34,721 bases of DNA from Actinomycetota bacterium. GTDB lineage: Bacteria; Actinomycetota; Thermoleophilia; Gaiellales; Gaiellaceae. This document shows, piece by piece, positions 15,106-23,835 of the stretch. The position numbers and the translations under genes are program-made. Under the pieces are notes generated by a model. That model worked only from the letters and a program-made list of their open reading frames with translations, made no database searches and was not told where the DNA came from. The stretch covers positions 1 through 34,721 of the forward strand of contig VAXU01000065.1 of assembly GCA_005885125.1 (NCBI GenBank), written 5' to 3'. Positions within the stretch are counted from its first letter, which is position 1. Each line of letters begins with the position of its first letter.

Positions 15106-16034
15106 CTACCCCGGGGCTTCGACCGTAACCGTGTTCCGGCCCTCGCTCTTCGCGCGGTAGAGCGCGACGTCGGCACGGCGGAGAAGCTCGTCGCCCGTCT
15201 CGCCGGGCGTGAGCTGAGCGACGCCGAAGCTGGCCGTGACGGCGCCGCTTCGCTCCGGAGTCGGGCGCAGCGCGCGCAGTGACCTGCGGACGCGCTCCGC
15301 AACGGCAACGGCGCCGGCCGCGTCGGTTTCCGGAAGGAGGATCGCGAACTCCTCACCACCGATCCGTCCCGGAACGTCGACATCGCGAAGATGCTCGCGC
15401 ACGATGTCCGCGAACCGGCGGAGGACTTCGTCGCCTGTCTGATGACCGAAGCGGTCGTTGACCAGCTTGAAGTGGTCGAGATCGCCGAGCACGACGGACA
15501 GCGGCGAATGGAACGCGTTCGCGCGCACGATCTCGCTCTCGAGCGCCTCGATGAACCGGCGGCGGTTGACGAGGCCGGTCAGGTCGTCGGTCGTCGCCTG
15601 CCGCTGGACGAGGTGGTGGAGCTTCGCGTTCTCGAGCGCGATCGCAGCCTGCGAGGCGAGCCATTCTGCCGTTCGCCGTGTCTCATCCGTGAACCCGCCC
15701 TCGGGTGCGTACAGGACGAGTGTCGTCCCGCTCCACCCTCTTGCACGCGACCGCCGCGCGCTCCCGTTGCCTCGATCACGACCTCGAGGATCACAGGCAG
15801 CAGCGCGCGCGGGTTGTGCGTCGCGGCGAGCGCGTCGCCGACGAGTGCGAGCGCTTCGCCCGGGTCGGCGTGCACGCCGTCGCGCCGCTCGCGCCGGTCG
15901 CGCAGCCGCCGCCTGACCGTCGGTCCGCGGGACGCACGGACGGCGCTCACGAGCAGCCACAGCGTGAGCAGCGTCGCGCCGGTCGCGAAACCGACGAGCC
16001 ACCATCTGTCTAACGCAAGGAGAAGGAAGAGCAT
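15106..16034 (-). pseudogene. GAF-GGDEF diguanylate cyclase, frameshifted with an internal gap
   Basis: The product would be a membrane-linked c-di-GMP synthase. ATG 16034 opens with a membrane segment (MLFLLLALDRWWLVGFATGA) and the start of a GAF domain (LLPVILEVVIEATGARGGRV), then leaves frame near 15735. The remaining GAF end (TTLVLYAPEGGFTDETRR) and the GGDEF domain continue in another frame to 15106. The GGDEF part looks intact: DDLTGLVNRRRF, GDLDHFKLVNDRFGHQ, the active-site GGEEF, and an RxxD inhibitory site five residues before it. Compared with a normal GAF domain roughly 25-30 residues are missing at the frame change, so this is a deletion rather than a single-base slip. It lies 3 nt after coaX. 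True decay and assembly error cannot be told apart here. Confidence 0.75.
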
Positions 16035-16037
16035 GCG

Positions 16038-16787
16038 TCAGCGATTGCGCTCCCAGACGAGGCGGAGGCCTTCGAGCGTCAAGAAGGGATCGACCGTTTC
16101 AATCGTGCGCGAATGGGGCGCGATCAACTCGGCCAGCCCGCCGGTTGCGACCACGCGCGCGTCAACGCCGAGCTCGCGCCGGATTCCTTCGACGATGCCG
16201 TCCACCTGGCCGGCGAACCCATACACGAGGCCCGACTGCAAGCTGGCGACGGTGTTCTTGCCGATCACGGACTCCGGCTCGACGAAGTCGACCTTGCGCA
16301 GCCGTGCCGCACGCGCGAACAGCGCGTCCATCGACACCTCGATCCCCGGTGCGAGCACGCCCCCGACGTATTCCGCGTCGGCGGAGACGACGTCGAAGTT
16401 CGTCGACGTGCCGAAGTCGACGACGATGCACGGCGCGCCGTAGCGATCGGCCGCGGCGACTGCGTTCGCGATTCGGTCCGGCCCGACCTCTCTGGGATCG
16501 TCGTATCGAATCGGGATGCCGGTCTTCGCTCCGGGCCCGAGCTCGAGCAGCTCGGCATCGGTATAGCGCTCCGCGAACTCCGCGTAGGAGCGCGACAGCT
16601 GCGGGACGGTCGACGAGAGGCAGATACCCGTCAGGCCGCCGAGGTCGAGGAAGCTGCGGTAGAGCGCGCCCAGCTCGTCACCGGAGCGGTTGCGCTCGGT
16701 GGCGATCCGCCAGTGCTCCGTCAGCTGCGCGTCGTCGTACGTGCCGAAGACGGTTTGCGTGTTGCCGACGTCGACAGCGAGGAGCAT
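16038..16787 (-). CDS. coaX: type III pantothenate kinase
   Basis: Phosphorylates pantothenate in the first step of coenzyme A synthesis; the type III enzyme is an ASKHA-fold kinase. The 249-residue protein has LLAVDVGNTQTVFG for phosphate binding, GPDRIANAVAAADRYG, IVVDFGTSTNFDVVSAD with the catalytic and substrate-binding acid, GGVLAPGIEVSMDALF and VVATGGLAELIAPHS. Length is as usual. ATG start at 16787. It lies in the folK-coaX part of the conserved island, with the bipartite hairpin element immediately upstream, so that element would be in its leader or in an operon spacer. Assignment is secure. Confidence 0.95.
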   Translation of the reverse strand: MLLAVDVGNTQTVFGTYDDAQLTEHWRIATERNRSGDELGALYRSFLDLGGLTGICLSSTVPQLSRSYAEFAERYTDAELLELGPGAKTGIPIRYDDPREVGPDRIANAVAAADRYGAPCIVVDFGTSTNFDVVSADAEYVGGVLAPGIEVSMDALFARAARLRKVDFVEPESVIGKNTVASLQSGLVYGFAGQVDGIVEGIRRELGVDARVVATGGLAELIAPHSRTIETVDPFLTLEGLRLVWERNR

Positions 16788-16813
16788 GGGCCAATCATTC
16801 TCACATCGGCCGT

Positions 16814-16911
16814 CGCGCCGGGCTTTGCCCGGTGCGATCGCGAACGCCGGCCTTCAGCACAGCTTTTGAGTCGTCATGGCGTCGGCGCAGCCGACGCCGG
16901 ACTCAAAAGCT
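16814..16911 (-). repeat. bipartite double-hairpin element, copy A
   Basis: Hairpin 1 (16814-16836) has a CCGGGC stem around a TTT loop, extended by a G-T pair and CGC/GCG. After 24 nt, hairpin 2 (16861-16911) has 12-bp outer arms AGCTTTTGAGTC and GACTCAAAAGCT, an asymmetric internal loop GTCAT opposite G, and a 9-bp inner stem GGCGTCGGC closing on GCA. Copy B (23964-24068) has the same plan with different arm sequences. In leftward orientation hairpin 2 begins at the stop codon of the small gene at 16910. There is no T run, so it is not a standard terminator. Confidence 0.85.
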
Positions 16912-17183
16912 ATACGTCGTCGTCGGATGCGAGGCTTTCGCCGATCTTCTCGGCGAGCGCTTCGGCGGTGAGGCTCGGCTCCTCGCCCTCCATGCGCAGC
17001 TCCTCGACCGTGACGTCGCCTGACGTCCACGCCTCGGCGCGCGGGATGATCCGGGTCGGCCTGTTCTTGTCCCAGACCCACACGTCCTCCATCTTGAGGT
17101 GGAAGAACGGGTAGGCCGGCTGCGAGATCTGGGCCAGCTCGAGCTTGTTGCAGAGATATGTCGCGTCCTTCGAGGTGGCTCAT
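16910..17183 (-). CDS. small acidic protein downstream of folK, reading frame at 5' end uncertain
   Basis: The frame ending TAG at 16910 looks coding: YLCNKLELAQISQPAYPFFH, then MEDVWVWDKNRPTRIIPR, GDVTVEEL and an acidic end AEKIGESLASDDDV. It stays open up to a TGA at 17182-17180 but has no ATG, GTG or TTG before the internal ATG 17092. An ATG at 17183 with GGGGG just upstream overlaps the folK stop as ATGA, the arrangement expected of a coupled start, but it reads in a different frame. A one- or two-base indel soon after that ATG would join the two. I do not recognise the family. Either there is a frameshift here or translation starts at 17092 and gives 60 residues. Confidence 0.5.
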
Positions 17184-17650
17184 GCCCCCGAGTCTAGCTT
17201 CGCGAGGAGGGCCTCCACCGGGCCCTTTCCGGGCACGTCCAGAGCGGGATCCAGCTCGGCCAGGGGCTCCAGGACGAACCGCCGCTCGTGCAGCCTCGGG
17301 TGTGGTACCTCGAGCCCCGGCTCGTCGATTCGAGCCTCCCCGAAGAGGAGAAGATCGAGGTCGATCGTCCTCGGGCCGCCCGGCGGAACGTCCGTCCGGT
17401 CGCGCCCCAGCGACCGCTCGATCCCGAGCAGTGCAGCTAGGAGCGCTTCCGCCTGCAGGCCCGTCTCGAGCTCGACGGCGCCGTTCAGGAACCGGGGCTG
17501 ATCGACGATGCCGACGGGGGCCGTGTCCCGAAAGGACGAGATCGCCCGGACCTCCGTCTGGGGTAGCCCCCGCAGGGCTGCCACGGCCTCGTTCAGCAGC
17601 GTTTCACGGTCGCCGAGGTTGGAGCCCACGCCGACGAATGCCCGCGCCAT
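17180..17650 (-). CDS. folK: 6-hydroxymethyl-7,8-dihydropterin pyrophosphokinase
   Basis: Transfers pyrophosphate from ATP to 6-hydroxymethyl-dihydropterin in folate synthesis. The 156-residue protein has the HPPK landmarks ARAFVGVGSNLGDRETLL, FLNGAVELET, ALLGIERSLGRDR, the metal-binding GPRTIDLDLLLFGE and the substrate loop PHPRLHERRFVLEPLAELDP. ATG 17650 is preferred over an in-frame GTG three codons upstream because homologues begin near MARAFVGVGSNLG. It follows folB in the island, separated by the broken subtilase on the other strand, and its stop overlaps the next ATG. Confidence 0.96.
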   Translation of the reverse strand: MARAFVGVGSNLGDRETLLNEAVAALRGLPQTEVRAISSFRDTAPVGIVDQPRFLNGAVELETGLQAEALLAALLGIERSLGRDRTDVPPGGPRTIDLDLLLFGEARIDEPGLEVPHPRLHERRFVLEPLAELDPALDVPGKGPVEALLAKLDSGA

Positions 17651-17682
17651 CACTGTCACCCTAGCCCCCCGGCGATACAGTT

Positions 17683-19066
17683 CTGGCCCTGCTTCGCCTT
17701 GCCCTCCTGTCGGTTCTCGCGCTCACCCTGGCGGCTCCCGCGCAGGCGGCCGGCGGAACGGCTCTCGTCGAGGCGAGACCTGCGGCGGCACCGGTCGTGC
17801 GGGCGGCCGGCGGGTCGCAGCTGGTGCCGGAGCTTCATCTGTGGCGAGTGCCGCTGCGCGCGTTGGCGAGGCTGCGGCGCGCAGGCATCGTCGTTCGCGC
17901 CGAGCGCGAGCGCCTGCTCGCCCGAACCACCACCGCGGTCGACGTGCCGGCTGCAGCTGACAGCGAGTGGTGGCGAACGGCGATCGGCGCGGATGCAGCA
18001 ACGCCTCCGGGCCCGGGCAAGCCCGTCACGATCGTCGACTCCGGGCTCGACATCACACACGGAGAGTTCGCGTCCCGGCCGAACACGACGCTGCTGAACC
18101 AGCAGACGACGTTCTTCGAGGACGACGACCACGGGACGGAGGTCGCGTCCGTGATCGCGGCACCAGGCATCGGGATGACCGGCGTCTATCCGCAGGCGGT
18201 TCTGCGCAGCTGGGACGCGAGTCCCTTCGGATTCATCACCGCAGGCGACGCCGTGCGCGGAATCGTCGCGGCCGCGCGCGGAGGGCCGGGCGTGATCAAT
18301 CTCATATCCCCACGTCCTGACCGTCGGCGCGACGGACGAGACGGGGGTGGTGGCCTCGTTCTCGAGCCAGTCGAACGACGTCGACCTCGCAGCTCCCGGG
18401 CGCCACATCCGCGTGGCGGAGCCGGTCGTCGACGATCCGACCGGTTACATCTTCGCCTCGGGGACGAGCTTCTCGGCACCGATGGTCTCAGCCGCGTCGG
18501 CCTGGGTCTGGACCGAACGGCCCGAGCTCGACAACACCCAGCTCTTCGACGTCATGCGCTTCTCGGCGCACGACATGGACGCGCCCGGCTTCGACCGCGC
18601 GACCGGCTTCGGGATGCTGAACATCCCCTCCGCGCTCGCGTTCCCCACCCCGCCACGCGACCCGCTCGAGCCGAATGACGACATCGACCAGGTCTCCGCC
18701 CAGGGGATCTTCGACGGCGGCCAGCCCGCGGTGGTCACAGCGTCGCGTCGGAGCTCCACCATCACCGCACGCGTCGACCGGCACGAGGATCCGCACGCCG
18801 TCTACCGTGCGTTCCTTCCCGCCCGCGGCTCGCTGACCGCGCGCACGAGCGGAGGCGCCGTCGACCTTCGGATTTTTCCCTCGGGCGCTCGCGACATCGG
18901 CACCAAGGCGGCGGCGGTGAGCAAGAAGGCGGGCCTGGCACCCGAAAGCGCAATGATCCGCAACACCACGCGCCGCGGCGTCTACGTGTACGTCGAGGTG
19001 CGGCCCGATGCGTCGACGGTACGCGCGTCGTACACGCTGCGAATCACCTCGTCCGCTCGACGGTAG
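17683..19066 (+). pseudogene. secreted subtilisin-like (S8) protease, frameshifted with an internal gap
   Basis: Frame 1 starts with a signal peptide (LALLRLALLSVLALTLAAPA, ending AQA). It then carries the catalytic Asp in VTIVDSGLDITHGEF and the His in DDDHGTEVASVIAAP, reaching GGPGVINLI near 18303. The protein then resumes in another frame at about 18305 with PHVLTVGATDETGVVASFS. It continues with the catalytic Ser in FASGTSFSAPM and a beta-rich C-terminal domain to TAG 19066. Roughly 50-60 residues that normally hold the oxyanion-hole Asn (AAGN region) are absent at the junction. No ATG, GTG or TTG lies at the head of the signal peptide; CTG 17683 is the best guess, with GTG 17797 being too late. 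It overlaps folB by 23 bp tail to tail. Likely inactive as it stands. Confidence 0.75.
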
Positions 19067-19397
19067 CGGCCGACCACTCGACTTCCATTCCGGCAGGACG
19101 AACCTCGGGCTTGCGCACCCGGACGCGAACGCGCGCCACCGGAAAGCGCGCGACGATCTCGTCGGCGACGGCCGCCGCCAGCGCCTCGAGCAGCGCGAAC
19201 TGCCTCGCGTCGGAGACCTCCTGCACACACGCCGCCACCTGCTCGTAGTCGACCGCGTCCTCGAGGCGATCGGAGAGCGCTGCGTCGGACACCTCGAGCT
19301 CGACGTCGTAGAGGAACATCTGGCCGTTCACGCGTTCCTCGTCCGTGGCGCCGTGGTGACCGAACACTTCGAGGCCGTGGAGCTCGACCTCGATCAT
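19044..19397 (-). CDS. folB: dihydroneopterin aldolase
   Basis: Cleaves 7,8-dihydroneopterin to 6-hydroxymethyl-dihydropterin and glycolaldehyde, feeding FolK. The 117-residue protein has the family's usual size with MIEVELHGLEVFGHHGATDE (substrate-binding Glu), VDYEQVAACVQEV, FALLEALAAAVADEI and the C-terminal VRVRKPEVRPAGMEVEW holding the catalytic Lys. ATG 19397 overlaps the folP stop as ATGA; the frame is open upstream, but that part shadows folP. The end overlaps the subtilase tail by 23 bp on the other strand. Confidence 0.96.
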   Translation of the reverse strand: MIEVELHGLEVFGHHGATDEERVNGQMFLYDVELEVSDAALSDRLEDAVDYEQVAACVQEVSDARQFALLEALAAAVADEIVARFPVARVRVRVRKPEVRPAGMEVEWSAATVERTR

Positions 19398-20218
19398 GCA
19401 CCCACCACCGCGGCGGCGACTGCGAGCGCTTCGACGTGCTCGCGAACGTCGTGGGCGCGGATGATCGTCGCGCCGCGCTCGTACGCCGCGACCGCGGCGG
19501 CGACGCTGGCGGCGAGCGGCCCGGTGGTCGCTTTCGGATCGCCGAGGATCCGGCCGAGCGAGCTCTTGCGCGAGAAGCCGATCAGCACGGGACGCCCCAG
19601 GGCGGTGAGCACGTCGAGCCGGCGCACCAGCTCGAAGTTCTGTTCGACCGTCTTCCCGAAGCCGATGCCGGGGTCGATGCAGACGCGATCTTCCTGGATT
19701 CCCGCGTCGACGGCGAAGCGCAGACGCTCCTCGAGGAAGGCCGCGACCTCCGACGCGACGTCGTCGTACGTGGGGTTCAACTGCATCGTTCGCGGCTCGC
19801 CCTGCATGTGCATCAGGCAGAGGTAAGCGCCGGATTCGGCCACGAGCTCTGCGACCCGCGGATCGCCGCGCAGCGCGGTCACGTCGTTGACGAGCTCTGC
19901 GCCCAGCTCGAGCGCGCGGCGCGCGACCTCGACCTTCGCCGTGTCGATCGAGAGCGGCGCGCCGTGTAGGCCCTCGAGCACCGGCACGATTCGCCGCAGC
20001 TCCTCGTCCGCCGAGACGCCCTCCGAGCCGGGCCTGGTCGACTCCCCGCCCACGTCCACGATCGCTGCGCCCTCGTCGATCATCCGCCATCCAGCCGCGA
20101 CGGCGGCTGCGGGCTGGAGGTGGACGCCGCCGTCCGAGAAGGAATCCGGGGTGACGTTGACCACGCCCATCACGGACGGGCGGCGGAAGCGCTCCTCGAT
20201 CGGCAGCGGATTTGACAC
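19394..20218 (-). CDS. folP: dihydropteroate synthase
   Basis: Condenses 6-hydroxymethyl-dihydropterin pyrophosphate with p-aminobenzoate; the sulfonamide target. The 274-residue TIM barrel shows VMGVVNVTPDSFSDGG, VDVGGESTRPGSEGV, PLSIDTAKVEVARRAL, LVNDVTALRGDP, LMHMQGEPRTMQ, CIDPGIGFGKTVEQNFE, IGFSRKSSLGRI and IIRAHDVREHVEAL, all expected motifs. GTG 20218 is the start, only 18 bp from the divergent ABC exporter ATG at 20237, so promoters for one or both must lie inside the opposing gene. Coupled to folB by ATGA. No folE is present, although it often sits between ftsH and folP in Actinobacteria. Confidence 0.97.
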   Translation of the reverse strand: MSNPLPIEERFRRPSVMGVVNVTPDSFSDGGVHLQPAAAVAAGWRMIDEGAAIVDVGGESTRPGSEGVSADEELRRIVPVLEGLHGAPLSIDTAKVEVARRALELGAELVNDVTALRGDPRVAELVAESGAYLCLMHMQGEPRTMQLNPTYDDVASEVAAFLEERLRFAVDAGIQEDRVCIDPGIGFGKTVEQNFELVRRLDVLTALGRPVLIGFSRKSSLGRILGDPKATTGPLAASVAAAVAAYERGATIIRAHDVREHVEALAVAAAVVGA

Positions 20219-20236
20219 CGCCGGATACTTTCACCC

Positions 20237-21982
20237 ATGGGGGAACACGACGCGCGCCGGCGCGCGGCGTGGAGATTCGTGCGCGCCGTCATCCGTTCCC
20301 AACTGGACGGCGTCATCGGCGCCGCCGTTTCCGGGCTGCTCTGGCAGACGGGAGCGGTCGCCGCGCCGCTGATCGTCGGGCATGCGATCGACCACGGCCT
20401 CATCACGCGCGACCGGCACACCCTCGTGCTGTGGCTCGCGGCGCTGCTCGGCGTCGGGCTCCTGGAGATGGCGGCGGGCGCAATCCGCCACCTGTACGCA
20501 ATCCGCAACCGCGCTCGCTCGGATGCGCGTGTGCGTGACGCGATCTTCGCGCACGCGCTGCGACTCGACGCGACCTACCACGACCGTGTCGGCCCCGGCG
20601 AGCTGATGAGCCGCGCCTCATCGGACTCCGAGCACGTCGCGCGGATGATGGACGCGATCGGCCACACGATCGGCTACCTCCTGACGGTGCTCGCGGTGTC
20701 GATCGTGTTGCTCGTGATCGACTGGCGGCTCGCGCTGATCGTATTGACCCCGCTCCCGGTGATCAGCGTCGCGGCCTGGGCCTACTCGCGCCGCTACCAC
20801 GACCGGACGCAACGCGTGCAGGAGAGCTGGGGCGAGGCGGCGACGCTCGTCGAGGAGACGGTCACGGGTATCCGAGTCGTGAAAGGCCTCGGCGCCGGCC
20901 GGCCGCTGGCCGCGCAGTTCCGTGCGCGCAGCGACACAATCGTCGGGCGCGCACTCGACATCGCCCGCCTGGACGCTGCCTTCATGCCGCTGCTCGACTT
21001 CCTGCCGCTGCTCGGGCTGCTCGCCGTGCTGTGGCTCGGCGGACGGCGCGTGATCTCGGGAGATCTCAGCGTCGGCTCCTTCGTCGCATTCAACGCATAC
21101 GTCGCGATGCTCGTCTGGCCGCTGCGCGTGCTGGGGCAGCGTGTGACGACGCTGCAGAAGGCCGTCGGCGCGAGCGCCCGGATCAGCGAAGTGCTCGACG
21201 CGGAGCCGCAGCTCCGAGAGGCGCGCCATCCTGCGGAGCTGAGCGGCCCGCGCGGCGCCATCCGCCTCGAGGACGTTCGGTTCGGCCACAAGGGAGATCC
21301 GCCGATCCTCGACGGCCTCGAGCTCGAGGTGGCGCCCGGCGAGTCGCTCGCGCTCGTCGGAGCAACCGGCTCCGGCAAGAGCACCGTGGCGGGTCTGCTC
21401 GCGCGGCTGTACGACCCCGACGGCGGGCGCGTGCTCCTCGACGGCCACGACGTGCGGGAGCTCCGCCTCAGCGACGTGCGCCGGGCTGTGGCGCTCGTGT
21501 TCGAGGAGACGTTCCTGTTCACCGACAGCGTGCGCGAGAACATCCGCTTCGCGCTCCCAGACGCGGACGACGCGGCTGTGGAGGGCGCGGCTCGGCTGGC
21601 GGGCGCCGCGGAGTTCATCGCCGAGCTCCCCGACGGATACGACACGGTGCTCGGCGAGCGCGGTTTCTCGCTCTCCGGCGGACAGCGGCAGCGGATCGCG
21701 ATCGCGCGTGCCATCCTCGCCGACCCCGCGGTACTCGTCCTCGACGATGCGACGTCGGCCGTGGACGCCACGAAGGAGCACGAGATCCGTGCCGCGCTCG
21801 CGACCGTGATGGAGGGAAGAACGACGCTCGTGATCGCCCATCGTCCGGCGACGATCGCGCTCGCGGACCGCGTCGCAGTCCTCGAAGGTGGACGAATCGT
21901 CGAGCAAGGGACTCACGCCGAGCTGCTCCGGGTCTCAGCGCGATATCGAGCTCTGCTCGCGCTGGAGGAGGCAGCAGCGTGA
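20237..21982 (+). CDS. ABC exporter half-transporter, subunit with degenerate ATP site
   Basis: Fused transmembrane and nucleotide-binding half-transporter (581 residues) of the type IV exporter (MsbA/BmrCD) fold. Six membrane helices span about residues 20-300, with ETVTGIRVVKGLGAG in an intracellular loop. The NBD has Walker A GATGSGKST, a Q-loop with Glu in place of Gln (LVFEETFLFTD), the canonical signature LSGGQRQR, Walker B VLVLDDATSAVD in which Asp replaces the catalytic Glu, and the H-loop IAHRPATI. This is the pattern of the non-hydrolysing partner in heterodimeric exporters. ATG start; TGATG overlap with the partner gene. Substrate unknown; lipids or drugs are typical. Confidence 0.93.
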   Translation: MGEHDARRRAAWRFVRAVIRSQLDGVIGAAVSGLLWQTGAVAAPLIVGHAIDHGLITRDRHTLVLWLAALLGVGLLEMAAGAIRHLYAIRNRARSDARVRDAIFAHALRLDATYHDRVGPGELMSRASSDSEHVARMMDAIGHTIGYLLTVLAVSIVLLVIDWRLALIVLTPLPVISVAAWAYSRRYHDRTQRVQESWGEAATLVEETVTGIRVVKGLGAGRPLAAQFRARSDTIVGRALDIARLDAAFMPLLDFLPLLGLLAVLWLGGRRVISGDLSVGSFVAFNAYVAMLVWPLRVLGQRVTTLQKAVGASARISEVLDAEPQLREARHPAELSGPRGAIRLEDVRFGHKGDPPILDGLELEVAPGESLALVGATGSGKSTVAGLLARLYDPDGGRVLLDGHDVRELRLSDVRRAVALVFEETFLFTDSVRENIRFALPDADDAAVEGAARLAGAAEFIAELPDGYDTVLGERGFSLSGGQRQRIAIARAILADPAVLVLDDATSAVDATKEHEIRAALATVMEGRTTLVIAHRPATIALADRVAVLEGGRIVEQGTHAELLRVSARYRALLALEEAAA

Positions 21983-23739
21983 TGGAGCGCGCATCGGCTC
22001 GGACCGTCTGGCGGCACGCCCGCGTGCATGCACGTCCCGTGCGTGGGCGCTACATCGGCGCGGCAATCGCCGTCGTCGTGTCGACGCTGCTCACACTCGC
22101 AGGCCCAGCGCTTGTCCGCTACGCAGTCGACGCCGGCATCAAGAAGCACGACACGCACCCGCTGAACGTCGCGGCGCTGATCTTCCTCGGCCTCGCGTGC
22201 CTGAAGCCATTCGCCGTGCGCGCGCAGATCATCTTCGCCGCCACGGCGGGCGAGCGCTTCCTCGGCGCACTGCGGACGGCGGCGTTCGACAAGCTCCAGG
22301 CCCTCCCGCTCGGCTTCTTCGAGCAGGAGCGCGCAGGTGTACTCGTGTCGCGGCTGACGTCGGACGTCCAGTCCCTGACGGAGTTCGTCCGCGACGCGTT
22401 GGTCGAGGTCGCGGGTAGCGCGCTCCAGATCGTGCTGACGGTGGCGGCGCTGCTCGTCCTGTCCCCGAAGCTCGCGGGCGTGTCCCTCGTCGCGCTGCCG
22501 ATCCTCGTGGTCTCGAGTTGGAGCTTCCACCACAGCGCCGGCCGTGCCTACCATGCGATCCGCGATCGCGTCGCTGAGACGCTGACGGCGCTGCAGGAAG
22601 GGCTGGCCGGGATTCGCGTGGTTCAGGCGTTCCGGCGCGAGAAGCGGACACTCGACAAGTACAAGCCACGCAGCCAGGCACAGGTGCATGCGTGGCGTAA
22701 CGCGTCGTTCGTCAACATCCGCCTGTTCGCTGTCATGCCACTCGCGCAGGCCTCGGCGCTGATCGGCGTACTGCTCGTCGCTGCCGCGATGTATCGCCGC
22801 GGATCGATCTCGATCGGGACGATCACCGCGTTCGTCCTCTACCTGATCCAGCTCTTCGACCCCATCGGCCGCTTCACGGAATGGCTGGGAGATTTCCGGC
22901 AAGGAGTCGCCGCGCTCGCGAAGATCGTCGGCCTCCTCGAAGCACCGAGCGCGATCGTCGAGTCGCCGAGCGCACTCGACCTACCGGCGCAGGGGCAGCT
23001 CGTCCTGCGGGAGGTCACGTTCGGATACGACGACGCTCGTCCGGTGGTGCGCGACGTCTCGCTCGAGGTCGAACCAGGAGAGCATGTCGCGCTCGTCGGC
23101 GCGACCGGTGCGGGAAAGTCGTCGCTGGCGAAGCTCCTGACGCGGCAGTACGACCCGCAGGAGGGCTCGATCGAGCTCGGCGGCGTCGATCTGCGAGAGG
23201 CGCAGCTCGAGTCGGTGCACGGGCGGATCGTGATGCTCCCGCAGGAGGGTCATCTGTTCAGCGGGACGATCGCGGACAACGTGCGGCTCGCCCAGCCGGA
23301 GGCGAGCGACGACGACGTGCGGCGCGCGCTGCGCCGCATCGGCGCGCTCGCGCGGTTCGAGACGCTGCCGGACGGTCTGGAGACGGATGTGCAGACACGC
23401 GGAGTGCGGCTTTCTGCCGGGGAGCGCCAACTCGTCGGCATCGCGCGCGTCGCGCTCGCGGATCCCGCCGTGATCGTCCTCGACGAGGCGACGTCGAGCC
23501 TGGATCCGGGCACGGAAGCGGCGGTCGAGCGCGCGCTGGCAGCGGTCGCGGAGGGACGGACGGTGGTGACGATTGCGCACAGACTGTCGACCGCGGAGCG
23601 AGCGGACCGAGTGGTCGTGATGGAGCAGGGCCGCGTGGTGGAGGTCGCGTCCCACGACGAGCTGGTCGAGCAGGGCGACCGGTATGCGCGCCTGTGGGCG
23701 TCGTGGCAAGCCGGCCTGGCAGCCACCGGGCCTGTCTGA
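21982..23739 (+). CDS. ABC exporter half-transporter, catalytically competent partner
   Basis: Second half-transporter (585 residues), beginning at ATG 21982, which overlaps the previous stop by one base. The membrane domain includes PLGFFEQERAGVLVSRLTSD and a coupling-helix region LQEGLAGIRVVQAFRRE. The NBD has Walker A GATGAGKSS, Q-loop MLPQEGHLFSG, a deviant signature LSAGERQL, Walker B VIVLDEATSSLD with the catalytic Glu, and H-loop TIAHRLST. Together with its partner it forms one consensus site (this Walker B plus the partner's LSGGQ) and one degenerate site. The pair is inserted, on the opposite strand, between folP and ftsH of the conserved island. Followed by the repeat-filled gap. 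Confidence 0.94.
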   Translation: MERASARTVWRHARVHARPVRGRYIGAAIAVVVSTLLTLAGPALVRYAVDAGIKKHDTHPLNVAALIFLGLACLKPFAVRAQIIFAATAGERFLGALRTAAFDKLQALPLGFFEQERAGVLVSRLTSDVQSLTEFVRDALVEVAGSALQIVLTVAALLVLSPKLAGVSLVALPILVVSSWSFHHSAGRAYHAIRDRVAETLTALQEGLAGIRVVQAFRREKRTLDKYKPRSQAQVHAWRNASFVNIRLFAVMPLAQASALIGVLLVAAAMYRRGSISIGTITAFVLYLIQLFDPIGRFTEWLGDFRQGVAALAKIVGLLEAPSAIVESPSALDLPAQGQLVLREVTFGYDDARPVVRDVSLEVEPGEHVALVGATGAGKSSLAKLLTRQYDPQEGSIELGGVDLREAQLESVHGRIVMLPQEGHLFSGTIADNVRLAQPEASDDDVRRALRRIGALARFETLPDGLETDVQTRGVRLSAGERQLVGIARVALADPAVIVLDEATSSLDPGTEAAVERALAAVAEGRTVVTIAHRLSTAERADRVVVMEQGRVVEVASHDELVEQGDRYARLWASWQAGLAATGPV

Positions 23740-23752
23740 CGCGCCGTCAAAA

Positions 23753-23781
23753 GGGTGTCAGACCCGGAGGGTCTGACACCC
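23753..23781. repeat. GGGTCAGACCC-family palindrome, copy 1
   Basis: Perfect 13-bp inverted repeat: GGGTGTCAGACCC (23753-23765), loop GGA, GGGTCTGACACCC (23769-23781). Compared with copy 3 it has an extra GT in one arm and a matching AC in the other. AAAA precedes it, so the leftward transcript would read stem then UUUU. It starts 13 bp after the ABC exporter stop. Confidence 0.85.
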
Positions 23782-23835
23782 TTGGCCGGACATGCCTCAG
23801 TCGGACGACTGTGGAGAGAAAGTCACACTCTTTTC

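Noticed and set aside
16854-17183. A 109-codon frame starting at the ATG overlapping the folK stop
   Set aside because: Although the ATG context is good, the translation after about ten residues is Arg/Gly-rich and unlike a protein, while a neighbouring frame over the same bases looks clearly coding.
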